The notes: a model not told the origin generated them from the sequence alone. Counted from the stretch's first letter, positions 1-8,908 are shown. The stretch: 64,000 nucleotides of DNA from Paranoxybacillus vitaminiphilus (GCF_003259935.1 NZ_QLMH01000007.1:96513-160512); one strand, 5' to 3'. Numbers and translations: made by a program.

Positions 1-376
1 GTCCCAAGTCGTGACATATCAGGATTCGTGCCATTTACGCAATGTGATGAAGACAGCATCAGCTCCGAGAATTTTGCTGCAATCGATTGAAGGCATCGAA
101 TTTCGTGAAATGAAGGAGGCGGACCGCTGCTGCGGTTCAGCGGGAATTTATAACATTGTCGAGCCGGAGATGTCAATGCAAATTCTCGACTATAAAATGG
201 AGCAGGTAAAGGAAACAAAAGCAACGACCATTGTTACTGCAAACCCGGGCTGTTTGCTGCAAATGAAGCTTGGCATTGAAAGGGAAGGGTTATCTGATCG
301 CGTTCGTGCTGTTCATATCGTTGAACTCCTTCTTGAAGCAGCTGACGCCAGTGGCTTCACAGCCGATCAACAATAG
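1..376 (+). CDS. glcF: Glycolate oxidase iron-sulfur subunit, C-terminal part (5' end outside window)
   Basis: The reading frame is open from the window edge, so the gene starts upstream. The visible part is one cysteine-rich CCG domain of the GlcF/heterodisulfide reductase D type: CHLRN near the start, then DRCCGSAG and later NPGCLLQ. In this family such domains bind Fe-S clusters or relay electrons in the membrane-associated glycolate/lactate oxidase complex. It ends just before a palindromic repeat that probably terminates both it and the convergent mreBH. A lactate-utilisation LutA-like protein is the main alternative; the CCGSAG context and C-terminus favour GlcF. Confidence 0.8.
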   Translation, partial: SQVVTYQDSCHLRNVMKTASAPRILLQSIEGIEFREMKEADRCCGSAGIYNIVEPEMSMQILDYKMEQVKETKATTIVTANPGCLLQMKLGIEREGLSDRVRAVHIVELLLEAADASGFTADQQ

Positions 377-426
377 TCAACGATTGAGCATATTAGAAAA
401 TTTTTTATTTTGTCCAATAAAAACAA

Positions 427-528
427 GGGCTGACCCAAAAAAAGCAAAGTGTCAGACTCACAACCATGCATATATGGTACATAACGTTAGATAAGGACGC
501 CTAAAGTCAGACATTTTGGGGTCAGCCC
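427..528. repeat. Intergenic GGCTGACCC palindrome, copy 1 (reverse orientation)
   Basis: An imperfect inverted repeat of about 100 bp. The outer arms are GGGCTGACCC (427) and GGGTCAGCCC (ending 528). Inside lie the family blocks GCAAAGTGTCAGA and GTCAGACATTTTGGGG. It separates convergent glcF and mreBH and is followed by a T run, so it probably acts as a bidirectional terminator. It shares the stretch GTACATAACGTTAGAT with the degenerate copy near 48.3 kb. Confidence 0.85.
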
Positions 529-551
529 TGTTTTTTACGAGTTTCTTCGTT

Positions 552-1562
552 TTACAGGGCTATTTTCATGAGCTTATGAATAACGCTTAATGAACGCCCT
601 GTACCGATCGCAACCGATTCCAGCGGGTTTGGTGCGAGATGGACCGGAACGAACACTTCTTTGCTTAGCCACTCTTGCATCCCGTTTAGAAGAGCGCCTC
701 CGCCAGTGAGAATAATGCCGCGCTCAATGATGTCACCGCTTAATTCTGCTGGACAATCTTCTAAAGCTGCGCGCACTGAGCCAAGAATTTGCTGAAGTGA
801 TTCCGCTATCGCTTCTTGTATTTCTGTTGAGGTTAATGTGATCGCTTTTAGAAAACCCGTGACTAAATCGCGGCCATGAACATCCATTGTTCTTTCTTCA
901 TGCTTGATCGGTGCATAACCGATTTCGATTTTGACTTGTTCGGCCGTGAGCTCACCGATGAGTAAGTTATATTTTTTACGCACATATTGGATAATATCTT
1001 CATCAAGCTGGTCGCCGCCAATGCGAATCGAATGACATGCTACCACGCCGCCGAGTGAAATAATCGCTGTTTCCGTTTTGCCTCCGCCAATATTAACAAT
1101 CACGTTTGCCACCGGCTCATCGACAGGCAAATCAGCGCCGATCGCAGCAGCCACTGGTTCTTCGATCAAATAGACGTTCTTAGCGCCACAGCTTTTTACT
1201 GCTTCATGAATCGAGCGGCGTTCTACGGAAGTAGAATGATACGGCGTACTTATAACTACATTAGGTTTTTTAAGGGAAAAACCTGATTTTTTACTTGCCA
1301 ATTTTATTATTTGCTTCAACATATCCGTTGTTTTGTCAAAATCAGCAATGACTCCATGTTTTAATGGACGAATTGTCTCGACTTTTCCCGGCGTTTTTCC
1401 AATCATCATTTTTGCCTCGGAGCCCACGGCTAATACATCATTTGTCTCCGTATGAATCGCCACAACAGATGGCTCATTCACAATGATTCCTTTGTTTTTA
1501 CTGTATACTAAAACGTTCATCGTTCCTAAATCAATTCCAATTTCCGGATTCGTGAACATCAT
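552..1562 (-). CDS. mreBH: MreB-like rod-shape protein (MreBH type) with altered phosphate-2 loop
   Basis: An actin-fold protein of 336 residues, about the length of B. subtilis MreBH (335), which guides lateral wall synthesis and hydrolase placement under the membrane. The phosphate-1 loop GIDLGT is intact near the N-terminus and the adenosine-side LTGGGALL and [11 protein letters not shown] motifs are intact near the C-terminus. The phosphate-2 loop, normally DIGGGTTE, reads NIGGGKTE here. The Asp that positions the catalytic metal and water in actins is therefore Asn, and a Thr is Lys. ATP may bind but be hydrolysed poorly (inference). Start ATG at 1562 or 1559; a GGTTGGTG-like ribosome site precedes. 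Confidence 0.85.
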   Translation of the reverse strand: MMFTNPEIGIDLGTMNVLVYSKNKGIIVNEPSVVAIHTETNDVLAVGSEAKMMIGKTPGKVETIRPLKHGVIADFDKTTDMLKQIIKLASKKSGFSLKKPNVVISTPYHSTSVERRSIHEAVKSCGAKNVYLIEEPVAAAIGADLPVDEPVANVIVNIGGGKTETAIISLGGVVACHSIRIGGDQLDEDIIQYVRKKYNLLIGELTAEQVKIEIGYAPIKHEERTMDVHGRDLVTGFLKAITLTSTEIQEAIAESLQQILGSVRAALEDCPAELSGDIIERGIILTGGGALLNGMQEWLSKEVFVPVHLAPNPLESVAIGTGRSLSVIHKLMKIAL

Positions 1563-1720
1563 TTTTTCACCAACCTTATTTTAGTTTAAACCTCCTCATA
1601 TCTCTTCTTCATTTAATTAGTGATTTATGGGGGTGGATCTTATGGAATTTACTAGATCAGGCGGCTCATTGTTATGATAAAATAGGTGAAAGGTGACTGT
1701 ACCATTAGGGGTGAAGCAGA

Positions 1721-2491
1721 TTGAAAGCACATTTAACATATGATGACATCGTGAAAATATGCAAACAAATTAACGAGAGGTATCTTCCTGATGATGAGCC
1801 GTTTGTGGAAAAAGTGGACGAGCTATTAGAGCAATACGATGAAAAAACACCTTTGCAATTTATACTTAAAGCTTTTCGAGAGCTTTTAAAACTCGTTGAT
1901 TCAGAAATTGATAAAATCGAACAAAATGTGAACATTCGTCCGACATGTGCAAAAGGCTGTGCTTGCTGCTGTTACTTTCCGATTATTACCACAAAGCTGG
2001 AAGCGAAATTGATTAAAGCATATATTGATGGTTTACCAGCAAAAGAACGTGAACATATTATTAACCATTTGCGTGCGTACTTTCAGCAAAATCAAACGAT
2101 ATTATCAAAGGTATGTGCGCTTGATTTTACGAATGATCCCCATTTTAAAGAGAAGTATATTGCTGAACAAGTGCCATGCCCGTTTCTTGATTTACGGACT
2201 AACACGTGTAAAGTGTATGAAGTGCGTCCGATTCCTTGCCGTACGTATTTAAATTATGGCAATCCGCGTGCCTGCGCTGATTCTTACATTCCAGACGAAC
2301 CGTTCAGCTATGAATTTTTCTATGAGTATTACATGCAGGCGCTCAATGAGCTGATTCAAGAGCTTCTTTACAACGGTGAAGAATTGGACTTCGATTATCC
2401 CGATGACGTGTTTACACTCGATTATTTGCCTGTTCTTTTGCAGCAAGAAATGCAGAAAAATGGAGCACATTGCAATAAATTCATTGATTAA
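1721..2491 (+). CDS. YkgJ-family cysteine-cluster (putative Zn/Fe chelating) protein
   Basis: 256 residues from a TTG start preceded by AGGGGTG. The N-terminal 70 residues are acidic and helical. The family core follows: CAKGCACCCYFP, then CPFLD, NTCKVYE and RPIPCRTY, which matches the YkgJ cysteine cluster predicted to bind zinc or iron. The C-terminal 80 residues are again acidic and rich in Tyr/Phe/Leu. No catalytic role is known. It is transcribed divergently from mreBH and ends at a palindromic repeat. Confidence 0.8.
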   Translation: MKAHLTYDDIVKICKQINERYLPDDEPFVEKVDELLEQYDEKTPLQFILKAFRELLKLVDSEIDKIEQNVNIRPTCAKGCACCCYFPIITTKLEAKLIKAYIDGLPAKEREHIINHLRAYFQQNQTILSKVCALDFTNDPHFKEKYIAEQVPCPFLDLRTNTCKVYEVRPIPCRTYLNYGNPRACADSYIPDEPFSYEFFYEYYMQALNELIQELLYNGEELDFDYPDDVFTLDYLPVLLQQEMQKNGAHCNKFID

Positions 2492-2519
2492 AAACGGAAA
2501 CAATGATTTGTAAAATGAA

Positions 2520-2628
2520 AGGCTGACCATAATTGTCCGCCCCACATACATTTCATAATCTTTTATCGACGGCAGTGTCTTTTACGTTGTGTTGCAGGGT
2601 CTGACCCTGGGGTTTTTGGGACAGCCTC
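2520..2628. repeat. Intergenic GGCTGACCC palindrome, copy 2 (divergent)
   Basis: Opens AGGCTGACCATAATTGTC and ends GGGACAGCCT. The inner right part GCAGGGTCTGACCCTGGGG is itself a perfect small palindrome. It lies between convergent ykgJ-like and NlpC/P60 genes, the expected place for a bidirectional terminator. It is less regular than other copies. Confidence 0.7.
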
Positions 2629-2640
2629 AGGGTCATTGAA

Positions 2641-3087
2641 TTACAAGCGTTTTGCGCCAATAAATTTCTTTTTCCAATATGAATTGCTCATTTTATCAAT
2701 TTTTACGCCCTTTGATGATGTGGCATGGATAAATTGATTGTTTCCAATATAAATGGCAACGTGAGAAGCACCTTTTTTATAGGTACTAAAGAAGAGCAAA
2801 TCGCCAATACGCAAGTTCGATTTATATACCTTTTTACCTTTTTGATACATTTGTGCAGCTGTGCGTGGAAGAGTTTTGCCGATTTTTTTATGCGTATAGT
2901 AAACGAAACCGGAGCAATCAAATCCTTTTGGTGTTGTGCCACCCCACTTGTAAGGAGTACCGATAAGCCTTTTTGCTTCTGTAATTAATCGGGAAACAGA
3001 AGCAGCTTCAGTTTTAGTAGGGATCACTATGCTAAAATTGACGATTAGCGCTAATGATAGCAACGTCATGAGCATTGTTTTTTTCAT
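2641..3087 (-). CDS. Secreted NlpC/P60 (C40) cell-wall endopeptidase
   Basis: Start chosen at ATG 3087, which has GGAGG nine bases upstream and opens a signal peptide (MKKT, hydrophobic core, cleavage near TEAAS). A longer frame to 3138 lacks such a site. The mature part is a single NlpC/P60 domain of about 115 residues: the catalytic Cys in FDCSGFVYY, His in ASHVAIYIGNNQ and the third polar position in FIHATSS. Such enzymes cut D-Glu-diaminoacid bonds in wall peptides. There is no LysM or SH3 targeting module. A decayed relative lies 460 bp upstream. Confidence 0.9.
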   Translation of the reverse strand: MKKTMLMTLLSLALIVNFSIVIPTKTEAASVSRLITEAKRLIGTPYKWGGTTPKGFDCSGFVYYTHKKIGKTLPRTAAQMYQKGKKVYKSNLRIGDLLFFSTYKKGASHVAIYIGNNQFIHATSSKGVKIDKMSNSYWKKKFIGAKRL

Positions 3088-3443
3088 TGGTATAACCTCC
3101 GCATAGTTTCCTGTTTGCCGACAGGTTAAGTATAACAAAAAGATTGTCGAAATTTTGTTACAGTTGAATTAAATAGTGTTACAAAAGGTTTACAAAATTT
3201 AAAGATTATAATCTGGTAATCAAACGAGATCATGTTTCCGGTTTGGGAGAAAAGGGTAAGGGATGATCTGATTAATGAGAGATAAGATGGTTGTTGTAAA
3301 ATAACAAAGTAAAGACTGTTTTTCTTTTCGTTCATTGAAAGAAAAATTTTTTTCGGGATTTTGTATAAAAATTGATGATTACGGACAGGATGGTAACGTA
3401 GAAATTTCCAAGTATTCCCCCAATCCCCTATGAATATATATCA
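3088..3443. other. A/T-rich intergenic stretch upstream of the NlpC/P60 gene
   Basis: 356 bases with no gene that I can support. It should hold the promoter of the minus-strand NlpC/P60 gene, but I see no convincing sigma-A site. Short reading frames here lack ribosome sites and family resemblance. Confidence 0.5.
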
Positions 3444-3475
3444 AACCCTCCGAAACTTAGGAGGGTATTTTTTTG
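3444..3475 (+). terminator. Rho-independent terminator without an obvious upstream gene
   Basis: ACCCTCC, loop GAAACTTA, GGAGGGT, then a run of seven T. No plus-strand gene ends nearby, so it may be left over from a lost gene or may block read-through into the NlpC/P60 remnant. Confidence 0.75.
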
Positions 3476-3546
3476 CAAATAAAAAGCTTTCTACATTTTG
3501 AGTATGACCAACAGAATGGATAGAGAGTGTGTTTTTTTAATTCTTT

Positions 3547-3715
3547 TTAAATTTGGTTCGCATTAATAAATTTTAGTTTCCAATAAACGCTGTTGAAATG
3601 AGCGGTTTTAACTCCTTTACCTTTAGATGTAGCGTGAATCATTAAATGATTGCCAATATAAATGGACATGTGTGATGTACCTTTTTTGTATGTGTTAAAA
3701 AATCTTGCAAATAAT
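3547..3715 (-). pseudogene. Decayed NlpC/P60 C-terminal fragment
   Basis: Translated on the minus strand this gives about 53 residues including TYKKGTSHMSIYIGN, MIHATSKGKGVKT and YWKLKFINANQI before a stop. They align with the last third of the intact hydrolase at 2641-3087. The catalytic Cys half is missing and no start or ribosome site remains. It appears to be a duplicated copy that has been truncated. Confidence 0.8.
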
Positions 3716-3829
3716 ACTGCAAACATATAAAAGCGCAGCGAATAATGATGGAGCGATGCAAAAAAGGTTGCACTCCCGTCTCTATTTGTTTATTGTAAAA
3801 AAAACAAGACATAGAGAGGGCGGATGAAG

Positions 3830-4201
3830 ATGGATATCATTTGGCGGATTGCCGAAGATAAAATTCGCGAGTCGATTAAAAATGGAGAATTTGCAAATTT
3901 ACCTGGGTTTGGCAAGCCGATGGAATTAGAGGATTTGTCGCATATTCCGGAAGATCTTCGCATTGGCTATTTAATGTTGAAAAACGCCGGCTATGTATCT
4001 GAAGAAGCAGACTTGAAGAAAGAGCTGATGAGTATTGAGGATTTAATACGCTGCTGTGAGGATGAAGATGAGAGAGAAAAGCTAAAGAAAAAGTGGAACG
4101 AGAAATTGCTTCGTCTTAATATGTTAATGAAGAAAAGAAACTCAAGCAATTCTGTTGCTTTAAGGGAGTATCAAGAGAGAATTAACGACAAATTTAGGTG
4201 A
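3830..4201 (+). CDS. DUF1992 / DnaJ-subfamily-C-28-like domain protein
   Basis: About 123 residues. The family core is at the N-terminus: WRIAEDKIRESIKNGEF, NLPGFGKPMELED and DLRIGYLMLKNAGYV. The rest is charged and helical, probably coiled coil. Start: ATG 3830 lies nine bases after AGAGAGGG; ATG 3824 is too close to it. The family occurs in bacteria and in eukaryotic DNAJC28, and its function is unknown. It precedes sirC by 71 bp and may be co-transcribed with it. Confidence 0.8.
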   Translation: MDIIWRIAEDKIRESIKNGEFANLPGFGKPMELEDLSHIPEDLRIGYLMLKNAGYVSEEADLKKELMSIEDLIRCCEDEDEREKLKKKWNEKLLRLNMLMKKRNSSNSVALREYQERINDKFR

Positions 4202-4272
4202 AAAGCAAATTTGCATCTGTTAGAAAAAAGCATTATTTATAACTTCGATGCAGAAGTAAAAAGGAGAAGAAC

Positions 4273-4902
4273 ATGAAAAAAAATTATTATCCCATTATGC
4301 TTGACTTAACGGGAAAGCATGTCGTTGTCATTGGCGGTGGAAAAGTGGCAGAACGAAAAGTAAAGGGACTAAAGGAAACGAATGCCAAAATCACTGTCGT
4401 TGCGCCAATGGTAACCCCTTCTCTTGAACAGATGGCCAAACAAAAAGAGATTCAATGGATAAAAAAACAATTTTCGCTTAACGATGTGAAGGACGCTTTT
4501 TTAATTGTTGCGGCAACCGACAAACGTGAAATAAACAAAATGGTATTGAAAGCAGCTAAACCGCATCAGCTTGTCAATGTTGCGGATGACCCGGAAAAAT
4601 CCAATTTTCATGTCCCATCTGTTTTCCGGCGCGGGAAATTGCACATCGCTGTCTCCACAAGCGGAGCAAGTCCCATTTTAACGAAAAAAATATGTAGCGA
4701 AATAGCTAACATGTACGATGAACAATATGAGCAATATATCGACTTTCTTTATGAATGCCGGCAGCACATTTTACAAAATGTCAGCGATCATGAGAAAAAA
4801 CAACAGCTGCTTCAGGCGATAACGGATGAATCGTTTCGGAAGAGAGGAAATTGGGAAGAAGAATTTTCGAAGTTATTAAAGCGAGTTTTAGGAGAGTTAT
4901 AA
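4273..4902 (+). CDS. sirC: Precorrin-2 dehydrogenase of siroheme synthesis
   Basis: 209 residues, the length of B. subtilis YlnF. An N-terminal Rossmann fold (VVVIGGGKVAERKVKGL, residues about 16-32) binds NAD. NVADDPEKSNFHVPSVFRRG and VSTSGASPILTKKI are typical SirC/Met8 motifs. It oxidises precorrin-2 to sirohydrochlorin in the cytoplasm, between SumT and SirB. In B. subtilis its gene is last in the cys operon; here it stands alone 6 kb away on the other strand, so its control may be uncoupled from the SAM riboswitch. Start ATG with AAAGGAG upstream. Confidence 0.9.
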   Translation: MKKNYYPIMLDLTGKHVVVIGGGKVAERKVKGLKETNAKITVVAPMVTPSLEQMAKQKEIQWIKKQFSLNDVKDAFLIVAATDKREINKMVLKAAKPHQLVNVADDPEKSNFHVPSVFRRGKLHIAVSTSGASPILTKKICSEIANMYDEQYEQYIDFLYECRQHILQNVSDHEKKQQLLQAITDESFRKRGNWEEEFSKLLKRVLGEL

Positions 4903-5017
4903 AATTTTCAGTGTATTTGACTAATTTGAATGCTTGTGGGAAAATACAAAAAAGATTTTCAAACTATTAAAAAAATTGTAGGAAGTTTAAAAGATTATTC
5001 ATAGAAAGGATGAGAGG

Positions 5018-5140
5018 ATGCCAATATCGATTTATGTAGTGGATGCTTTTACAAACGAAGCTTTTAAAGGGAACCCGGCGGCTGTTTGTGTTCTTCCCTC
5101 TTCAAGAGATGAAGTTTGGATGCAATTAGTGGCTGAATAA
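5018..5140 (+). pseudogene. PhzF-family N-terminal stub
   Basis: Forty codons from an ATG with a GAGAGG site: VVDAFTNEAFKGNPAAVCVL is the highly conserved PhzF/YddE isomerase N-terminus. The frame stops after QLVAE, where the family normally continues for another 230 or so residues. Nothing downstream continues the fold, so the gene has been deleted, leaving a stub before a terminator. Confidence 0.85.
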
Positions 5141-5162
5141 TATTTTAAATAGAAAATAAAAT

Positions 5163-5196
5163 AGCAGATCTTTATCCCACGAGATCTGCTTTTAGA
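5163..5196. terminator. Bidirectional terminator downstream of bshB2
   Basis: AGCAGATCT and AGATCTGCT flank a ten-base loop. T runs lie on both sides, so it can end minus-strand bshB2 transcripts and anything read through the PhzF stub. Confidence 0.8.
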
Positions 5197-5202
5197 TTTT
5201 TA

Positions 5203-5862
5203 TTAGTTAGAGCCTTTCCACTTATATGTCCAAAACGCTTCGGTCTTTAACCATGTCAATGCGTCTCCGCCCCGCTTTGCTGCCCCCTGCATTAATCCTT
5301 CCGTTTGTGAACGATGGGCTTTAATAGCCGCAATTTTTTTATCAATCACCGAGCTGACATCGCGGATAATATCTGGATGGCCGATTTCCTGTTCGCAGTT
5401 TTTTGAAAAGGCAACACAATGCACCGTCGGGCGTTTTTCCAGCGGCAGGCGTTCAACAGCACGGATGACGGCGGCACCGCAGGCGTTATGGTCCGGATGA
5501 ACGCTGTAGCCGGGATAAAACGTAATAATGAGCGAAGGATTTGTTTCCGCAATAATAGCGCTAATACGATCAGCAAGCATTTCTTCATCTTCAAATTCGA
5601 TTGTTTTGTCGCGAAAGCCTAAAAGGCGCAAATCGTTAATGCCGATGATTTTGCATGCTTCTTCCAGCTCTTTTTTGCGAATGAGCGGTAATGTTTCCCG
5701 GTTGGCAAACGGCGGCTTGCCCATGTTTCTTCCCATTTCCCCAAGAGTGAGGCAGGCGTATGTGATCGGCGTTCCGTTTTCTGCGTGCAAGATGAGTGTG
5801 CCGGAAACGCCAAACGCTTCATCGTCGGGGTGAGGAAAAACGACTAATATATGTCTTTCCAT
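5203..5862 (-). CDS. bshB2: Bacillithiol biosynthesis deacetylase BshB2
   Basis: About 219 residues of the LmbE/PIG-L fold. Zinc ligands are visible in PHPDDEAFG near the N-terminus and HPDHNACG in the middle. It removes acetyl from GlcNAc-malate in bacillithiol synthesis or acts on bacillithiol conjugates. The ATG at 5862 is preferred: AGGA lies eight bases upstream, whereas the in-frame TTG two codons earlier is too close to it. YojF is encoded just upstream, the same pair as yojG-yojF in B. subtilis. Confidence 0.9.
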   Translation of the reverse strand: MERHILVVFPHPDDEAFGVSGTLILHAENGTPITYACLTLGEMGRNMGKPPFANRETLPLIRKKELEEACKIIGINDLRLLGFRDKTIEFEDEEMLADRISAIIAETNPSLIITFYPGYSVHPDHNACGAAVIRAVERLPLEKRPTVHCVAFSKNCEQEIGHPDIIRDVSSVIDKKIAAIKAHRSQTEGLMQGAAKRGGDALTWLKTEAFWTYKWKGSN

Positions 5863-5885
5863 ATGCAACGTCCTTTCTTTATAAA

Positions 5886-6230
5886 TTAAAACGGCTCACG
5901 GCTCAATTGCAAGGCAACAGCGAGTTTTCCCTCATAATCAACACCTGCTAAAAGCAGCTGTCCTTTTTCATTTAATATCCAATCGGTTAATCCTTCTGCA
6001 TACACCCAGCCTAAGTCAAGCTTCAACCCGACACGATAAGGGCCTTCTCCGACAATTTTTCCGCGGCTGAACCGAATGCGTCCGTTACGGATATAAGCTC
6101 CCGCGGAGAAAAACCCTTCATTATGGTGGGAAGCATAAGCACCGTTAGTTGTTTCAAGATGAAGATAGACATCTTGATTCGCAAAGCGATTTAAAGCATC
6201 CTGAACTTCTTCAACGTTAATCGGCTGCAA
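5886..6230 (-). CDS. yojF: YojF-family protein (DUF1806), partner of BshB2
   Basis: 114 residues from a TTG start seven bases after GGGAGGAG. It contains VYLHLETTNGAYASH, FFSAGAYIRN and PYRVGLKLDLGWVYAEGLTDW, characteristic of YojF. Function is unknown. Its tight linkage to bshB2 (23-base gap) suggests a role in thiol metabolism, but that rests on context only. Confidence 0.85.
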   Translation of the reverse strand: MQPINVEEVQDALNRFANQDVYLHLETTNGAYASHHNEGFFSAGAYIRNGRIRFSRGKIVGEGPYRVGLKLDLGWVYAEGLTDWILNEKGQLLLAGVDYEGKLAVALQLSREPF

Positions 6231-6420
6231 GGCGAAACTCCTCCCGAGAATCTGTTTTTTATTTATTGTACATCAAATGATTGTCTTGAAGAAAACATTT
6301 CGTTTTGGCAGCTTTTTGTGCGAAGTGAATTTTTTTATAATGAAAGATAGAAGAAAGCGAAAAAGTACATCCACTTTGTTTAAAAACTTGCACCTAAATC
6401 CATGTAAAGAGGTGGTTATC

Positions 6421-7194
6421 ATGGCTTTTTACGGCGAAGGTGTGACGTTTTTAAACTTTGATGGAACATACTTTTCGCAAAAGCAACTCTTTCATTTTCC
6501 GCATGAATGGCTTGATTTGACGGATATTTCCCAGACGAACTTGTATTGTCATCCGGAATCTTTAGCTGAAACCAAACAACGCTTAAATAAACGTGAACAT
6601 AAAGGCATTACATTAATTGGAAGCGGTAACTACCATTATGTGTCTTATTTGCTTCTCCAAGAAATAGATGAGCCGTTTACATTGGTATTATTTGACCATC
6701 ATACCGACTTAGGAAATGAAGAAGAGTCTCTCATTTCTTGTGGTTCTTGGGTATCTTACGCTTTAGAACATATTCCTTTTTTAGAGCGGGTCGTTATGAT
6801 TGGTCCATCATCTGTACACTTTCATCCTCGTTATTCTTCAAAGCTCACAGTCTTTTCAAACGAACATTCTCCGAAACTGATTTTATCCAATATTCAAACG
6901 GACGCTGTGTATATGAGCATTGATAAAGATGTCCTTTGCCGTGAAGATGCATTGACCAACTGGGATCAGGGGACGATGAAACTAGAAACTCTCTTGCAGT
7001 ATGTAAAACAGATATTATATTCCAAGAAAGTAATTGGGCTTGACATATGCGGCGAATATCCGCAAGCTTCAGTGAATTTGTTTGACCCGGTTTGTAGAGA
7101 AGCTCTTCTAAAAAATCAATATGCGAACAGACGCATCATTGAATCTTGCTTGCAGTCCGGCAAACATTTTGTTCATCGCCCACGGTTTGCTTAG
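6421..7194 (+). CDS. Arginase/ureohydrolase-fold family protein
   Basis: 258 residues from ATG 6421, which follows AAAGAGGTGG; the frame extends 48 codons further upstream but without family resemblance. Metal-site motifs of the arginase fold are present in modified form: FDHHTDLG (about 98-105), SIDKDVL (about 164-170) and GLDICGEYP (about 209-217). The substrate is unknown. True arginase normally has DAHXD and SXDXDXXDP, so agmatinase or arginase activity cannot be assumed. Confidence 0.75.
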   Translation: MAFYGEGVTFLNFDGTYFSQKQLFHFPHEWLDLTDISQTNLYCHPESLAETKQRLNKREHKGITLIGSGNYHYVSYLLLQEIDEPFTLVLFDHHTDLGNEEESLISCGSWVSYALEHIPFLERVVMIGPSSVHFHPRYSSKLTVFSNEHSPKLILSNIQTDAVYMSIDKDVLCREDALTNWDQGTMKLETLLQYVKQILYSKKVIGLDICGEYPQASVNLFDPVCREALLKNQYANRRIIESCLQSGKHFVHRPRFA

Positions 7195-7303
7195 TCTGCA
7201 AAGTTGGAATTTTTTCATTAATCGGATTTTCTTTGAAAACATTGACGTTCGTCCATCCGGTTATTACAATCTATGAATATGAAAATTATATAAAATTGTG
7301 TAA

Positions 7304-7372
7304 CCTTGTATAAGTTCAAGAATATGGCTTGAACGTTTCTACCGAGCTACCGTAAATAGCTTGACTACAAGG
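7304..7372 (+). promoter_or_regulatory. Purine riboswitch, guanine type
   Basis: P1 pairs CCTTGTA (7304) with TACAAGG (7372). The conserved J/loop sequences are present: ATATGGCTTG, GTTTCTACCGAGC and ACCGTAAAT. The specificity base in TTGACTAC is C, which in this class selects guanine/hypoxanthine rather than adenine. It precedes a terminator and the purine permease gene, so guanine should switch transcription off. Confidence 0.95.
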
Positions 7373-7432
7373 GAACAAAGGTATAGGTGTATACGCGCGT
7401 ATTATATCTATGCATTTTTTCCTTTGTTTAAC

Positions 7433-7474
7433 AAGCTTCAGCAGGTCGGTGGAACTTTGCTGAAGCTTTTTATT
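7433..7474 (+). terminator. Riboswitch expression-platform terminator
   Basis: AAGCTTCAGCA and TGCTGAAGCTT form a strong stem followed by TTTTATTTT. It sits 60 bases after the purine aptamer and just upstream of the permease ribosome site. Confidence 0.9.
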
Positions 7475-7499
7475 TTGATTATTTCAATGGAGGACATAA

Positions 7500-8798
7500 A
7501 TGATGAAGTCATTTTTTCAATTTAACGAGCGAAACACATCGTTTAAGCAAGAGACGTTAGCAGGGATTACGACCTTTTTATCCATGGCCTATATTTTAGT
7601 TGTTAATCCGCTTGTTCTTAGCGAATCCGGGATGGACAAAGGAGCAGTATTTACGGCAACAGCTGTTTCTGCCATCATCGGTTCACTGTTGATTGGTCTT
7701 CTGGCAAACTATCCAATCGGCATTGCCCCGAGCATGGGATTAAATTCATTTTTTACATACTCGGTTGTCATCGGTATGGGGATTCCGTGGCAAACAGCGT
7801 TGACGGGCGTGCTTGTCTCGGGAGTGCTTTTCATTGTTCTCAGCTTATTAAAAATTCGCGAAAAAATTATTAACATTATACCGCAAGATTTAAAATATGC
7901 GATTGCCGGCGGAATCGGGTTTTTTGTGGCGTTTATCGGTCTAAAAAATGCAGGAATTATTCATGCGAATGAAGCGACATTTGTCTCCATCGGCAATTTA
8001 AAGTCAGCTCCGACGCTGCTGGCGATTTTTGGCTTTATTGTGACGGTCATTTTTCTCATTCGCGGTGTTCGCGGCGGCATTTTTTACGGGATGGTTGTCT
8101 CCACTGTTGTCGGTATTTTGTTTGGCATCATTGATAGACCAACTGGCATCGTCGGCAGCATTCCGAGTTTACAGCCGACATTCGGCGCTGCTTTCATTCA
8201 TTTATCTGATGTGTTTTCACCTGATTTATTAGCAGTCATTTTCACATTTTTGTTTGTTGCTTTTTTCGATACAGCTGGAACATTAATTGCCGTAGCAAGC
8301 CAGGCGGGAATTATGAAAGGAAACGAGATTCCTAATGCCGGCCGGGCCTTATTGGCAGATTCTTCAGCTTCCGTCATTGGTGCCGTTCTTGGAACATCAA
8401 CGACAGCATCATTCATTGAATCGTCAGCAGGTATTGCAGCAGGGGGGCGAACAGGCTTTACGTCTGTTGTTATTGCCGGCTGTTTTGCCTTGGCGCTCTT
8501 TTTTGCCCCGGTGCTGTCCATCGTTACTCCGGAAGTAACAGCGCCAGCGTTAATTATTGTTGGAGCGATGATGGCAACAGAAATTAGCAAAATTAATTGG
8601 CGCAAGTTAGATGTCGTTATTCCGGCATTTGTAACGATTATTATGATGCCGTTGACATTCAGTGTGGCAACAGGCATTGCACTTGGATTTATCCTTTATC
8701 CGATTACGATGCTGGCATTAAATAAAGCAAAAGAAGTTCATCCGATTATGTATGCGTTATTTATCACATTTATTGTTTATTTCGCTTATGTCGCATAA
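7500..8798 (+). CDS. pbuG: NCS2-family guanine/hypoxanthine permease
   Basis: 432 residues with about 12-13 membrane spans. Family signatures are GITTFLSMAYILVVNP near the N-terminus, PIGIAPSMGLNSFFTY, and FDTAGTLIAVASQAG with TTASFIESSAGIAAGGRTG in the second repeat. It imports purine bases by proton symport. The guanine-class riboswitch supports the substrate. PbuG and PbuO are paralogues and I favour PbuG by N-terminal wording only. Start ATGATG follows GGAGG. Confidence 0.85.
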   Translation: MMKSFFQFNERNTSFKQETLAGITTFLSMAYILVVNPLVLSESGMDKGAVFTATAVSAIIGSLLIGLLANYPIGIAPSMGLNSFFTYSVVIGMGIPWQTALTGVLVSGVLFIVLSLLKIREKIINIIPQDLKYAIAGGIGFFVAFIGLKNAGIIHANEATFVSIGNLKSAPTLLAIFGFIVTVIFLIRGVRGGIFYGMVVSTVVGILFGIIDRPTGIVGSIPSLQPTFGAAFIHLSDVFSPDLLAVIFTFLFVAFFDTAGTLIAVASQAGIMKGNEIPNAGRALLADSSASVIGAVLGTSTTASFIESSAGIAAGGRTGFTSVVIAGCFALALFFAPVLSIVTPEVTAPALIIVGAMMATEISKINWRKLDVVIPAFVTIIMMPLTFSVATGIALGFILYPITMLALNKAKEVHPIMYALFITFIVYFAYVA

Positions 8799-8807
8799 AG
8801 TGAGTAA

Positions 8808-8907
8808 GGGCTGGCCTATAACTGTCTGACCTCACGTGTATTGTTCACTTATTCAAGGTGCTGGTCTCTATATTGTGCTGTGAGGGCTGATCATGCTTGG
8901 TCAGCCT
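8808..8907. repeat. Intergenic GGCTGACCC palindrome, copy 3 (forward, diverged)
   Basis: Begins GGGCTGGCCTATAACTGTCTGACCTCAC and ends GGTCAGCCT. It separates convergent pbuG and the DUF457 gene, and is probably transcribed as a long hairpin terminator. Confidence 0.8.
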
Positions 8908-8908
8908 C

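Noticed and set aside
270..494. 74-residue frame overlapping the glcF end and running into copy 1 of the repeat
   Set aside because: Different frame from glcF, no ribosome site, and its second half is repeat sequence.
5018..5140. PhzF stub as a functional small protein
   Set aside because: It matches only the first 40 residues of a 270-residue or so enzyme family and lacks catalytic residues, so it is better called a remnant.
8198..8677. 159-residue minus-strand frame inside the purine permease gene
   Set aside because: Antisense to a clear membrane transporter, with low-complexity Ala/Thr/Ile content and no start site.
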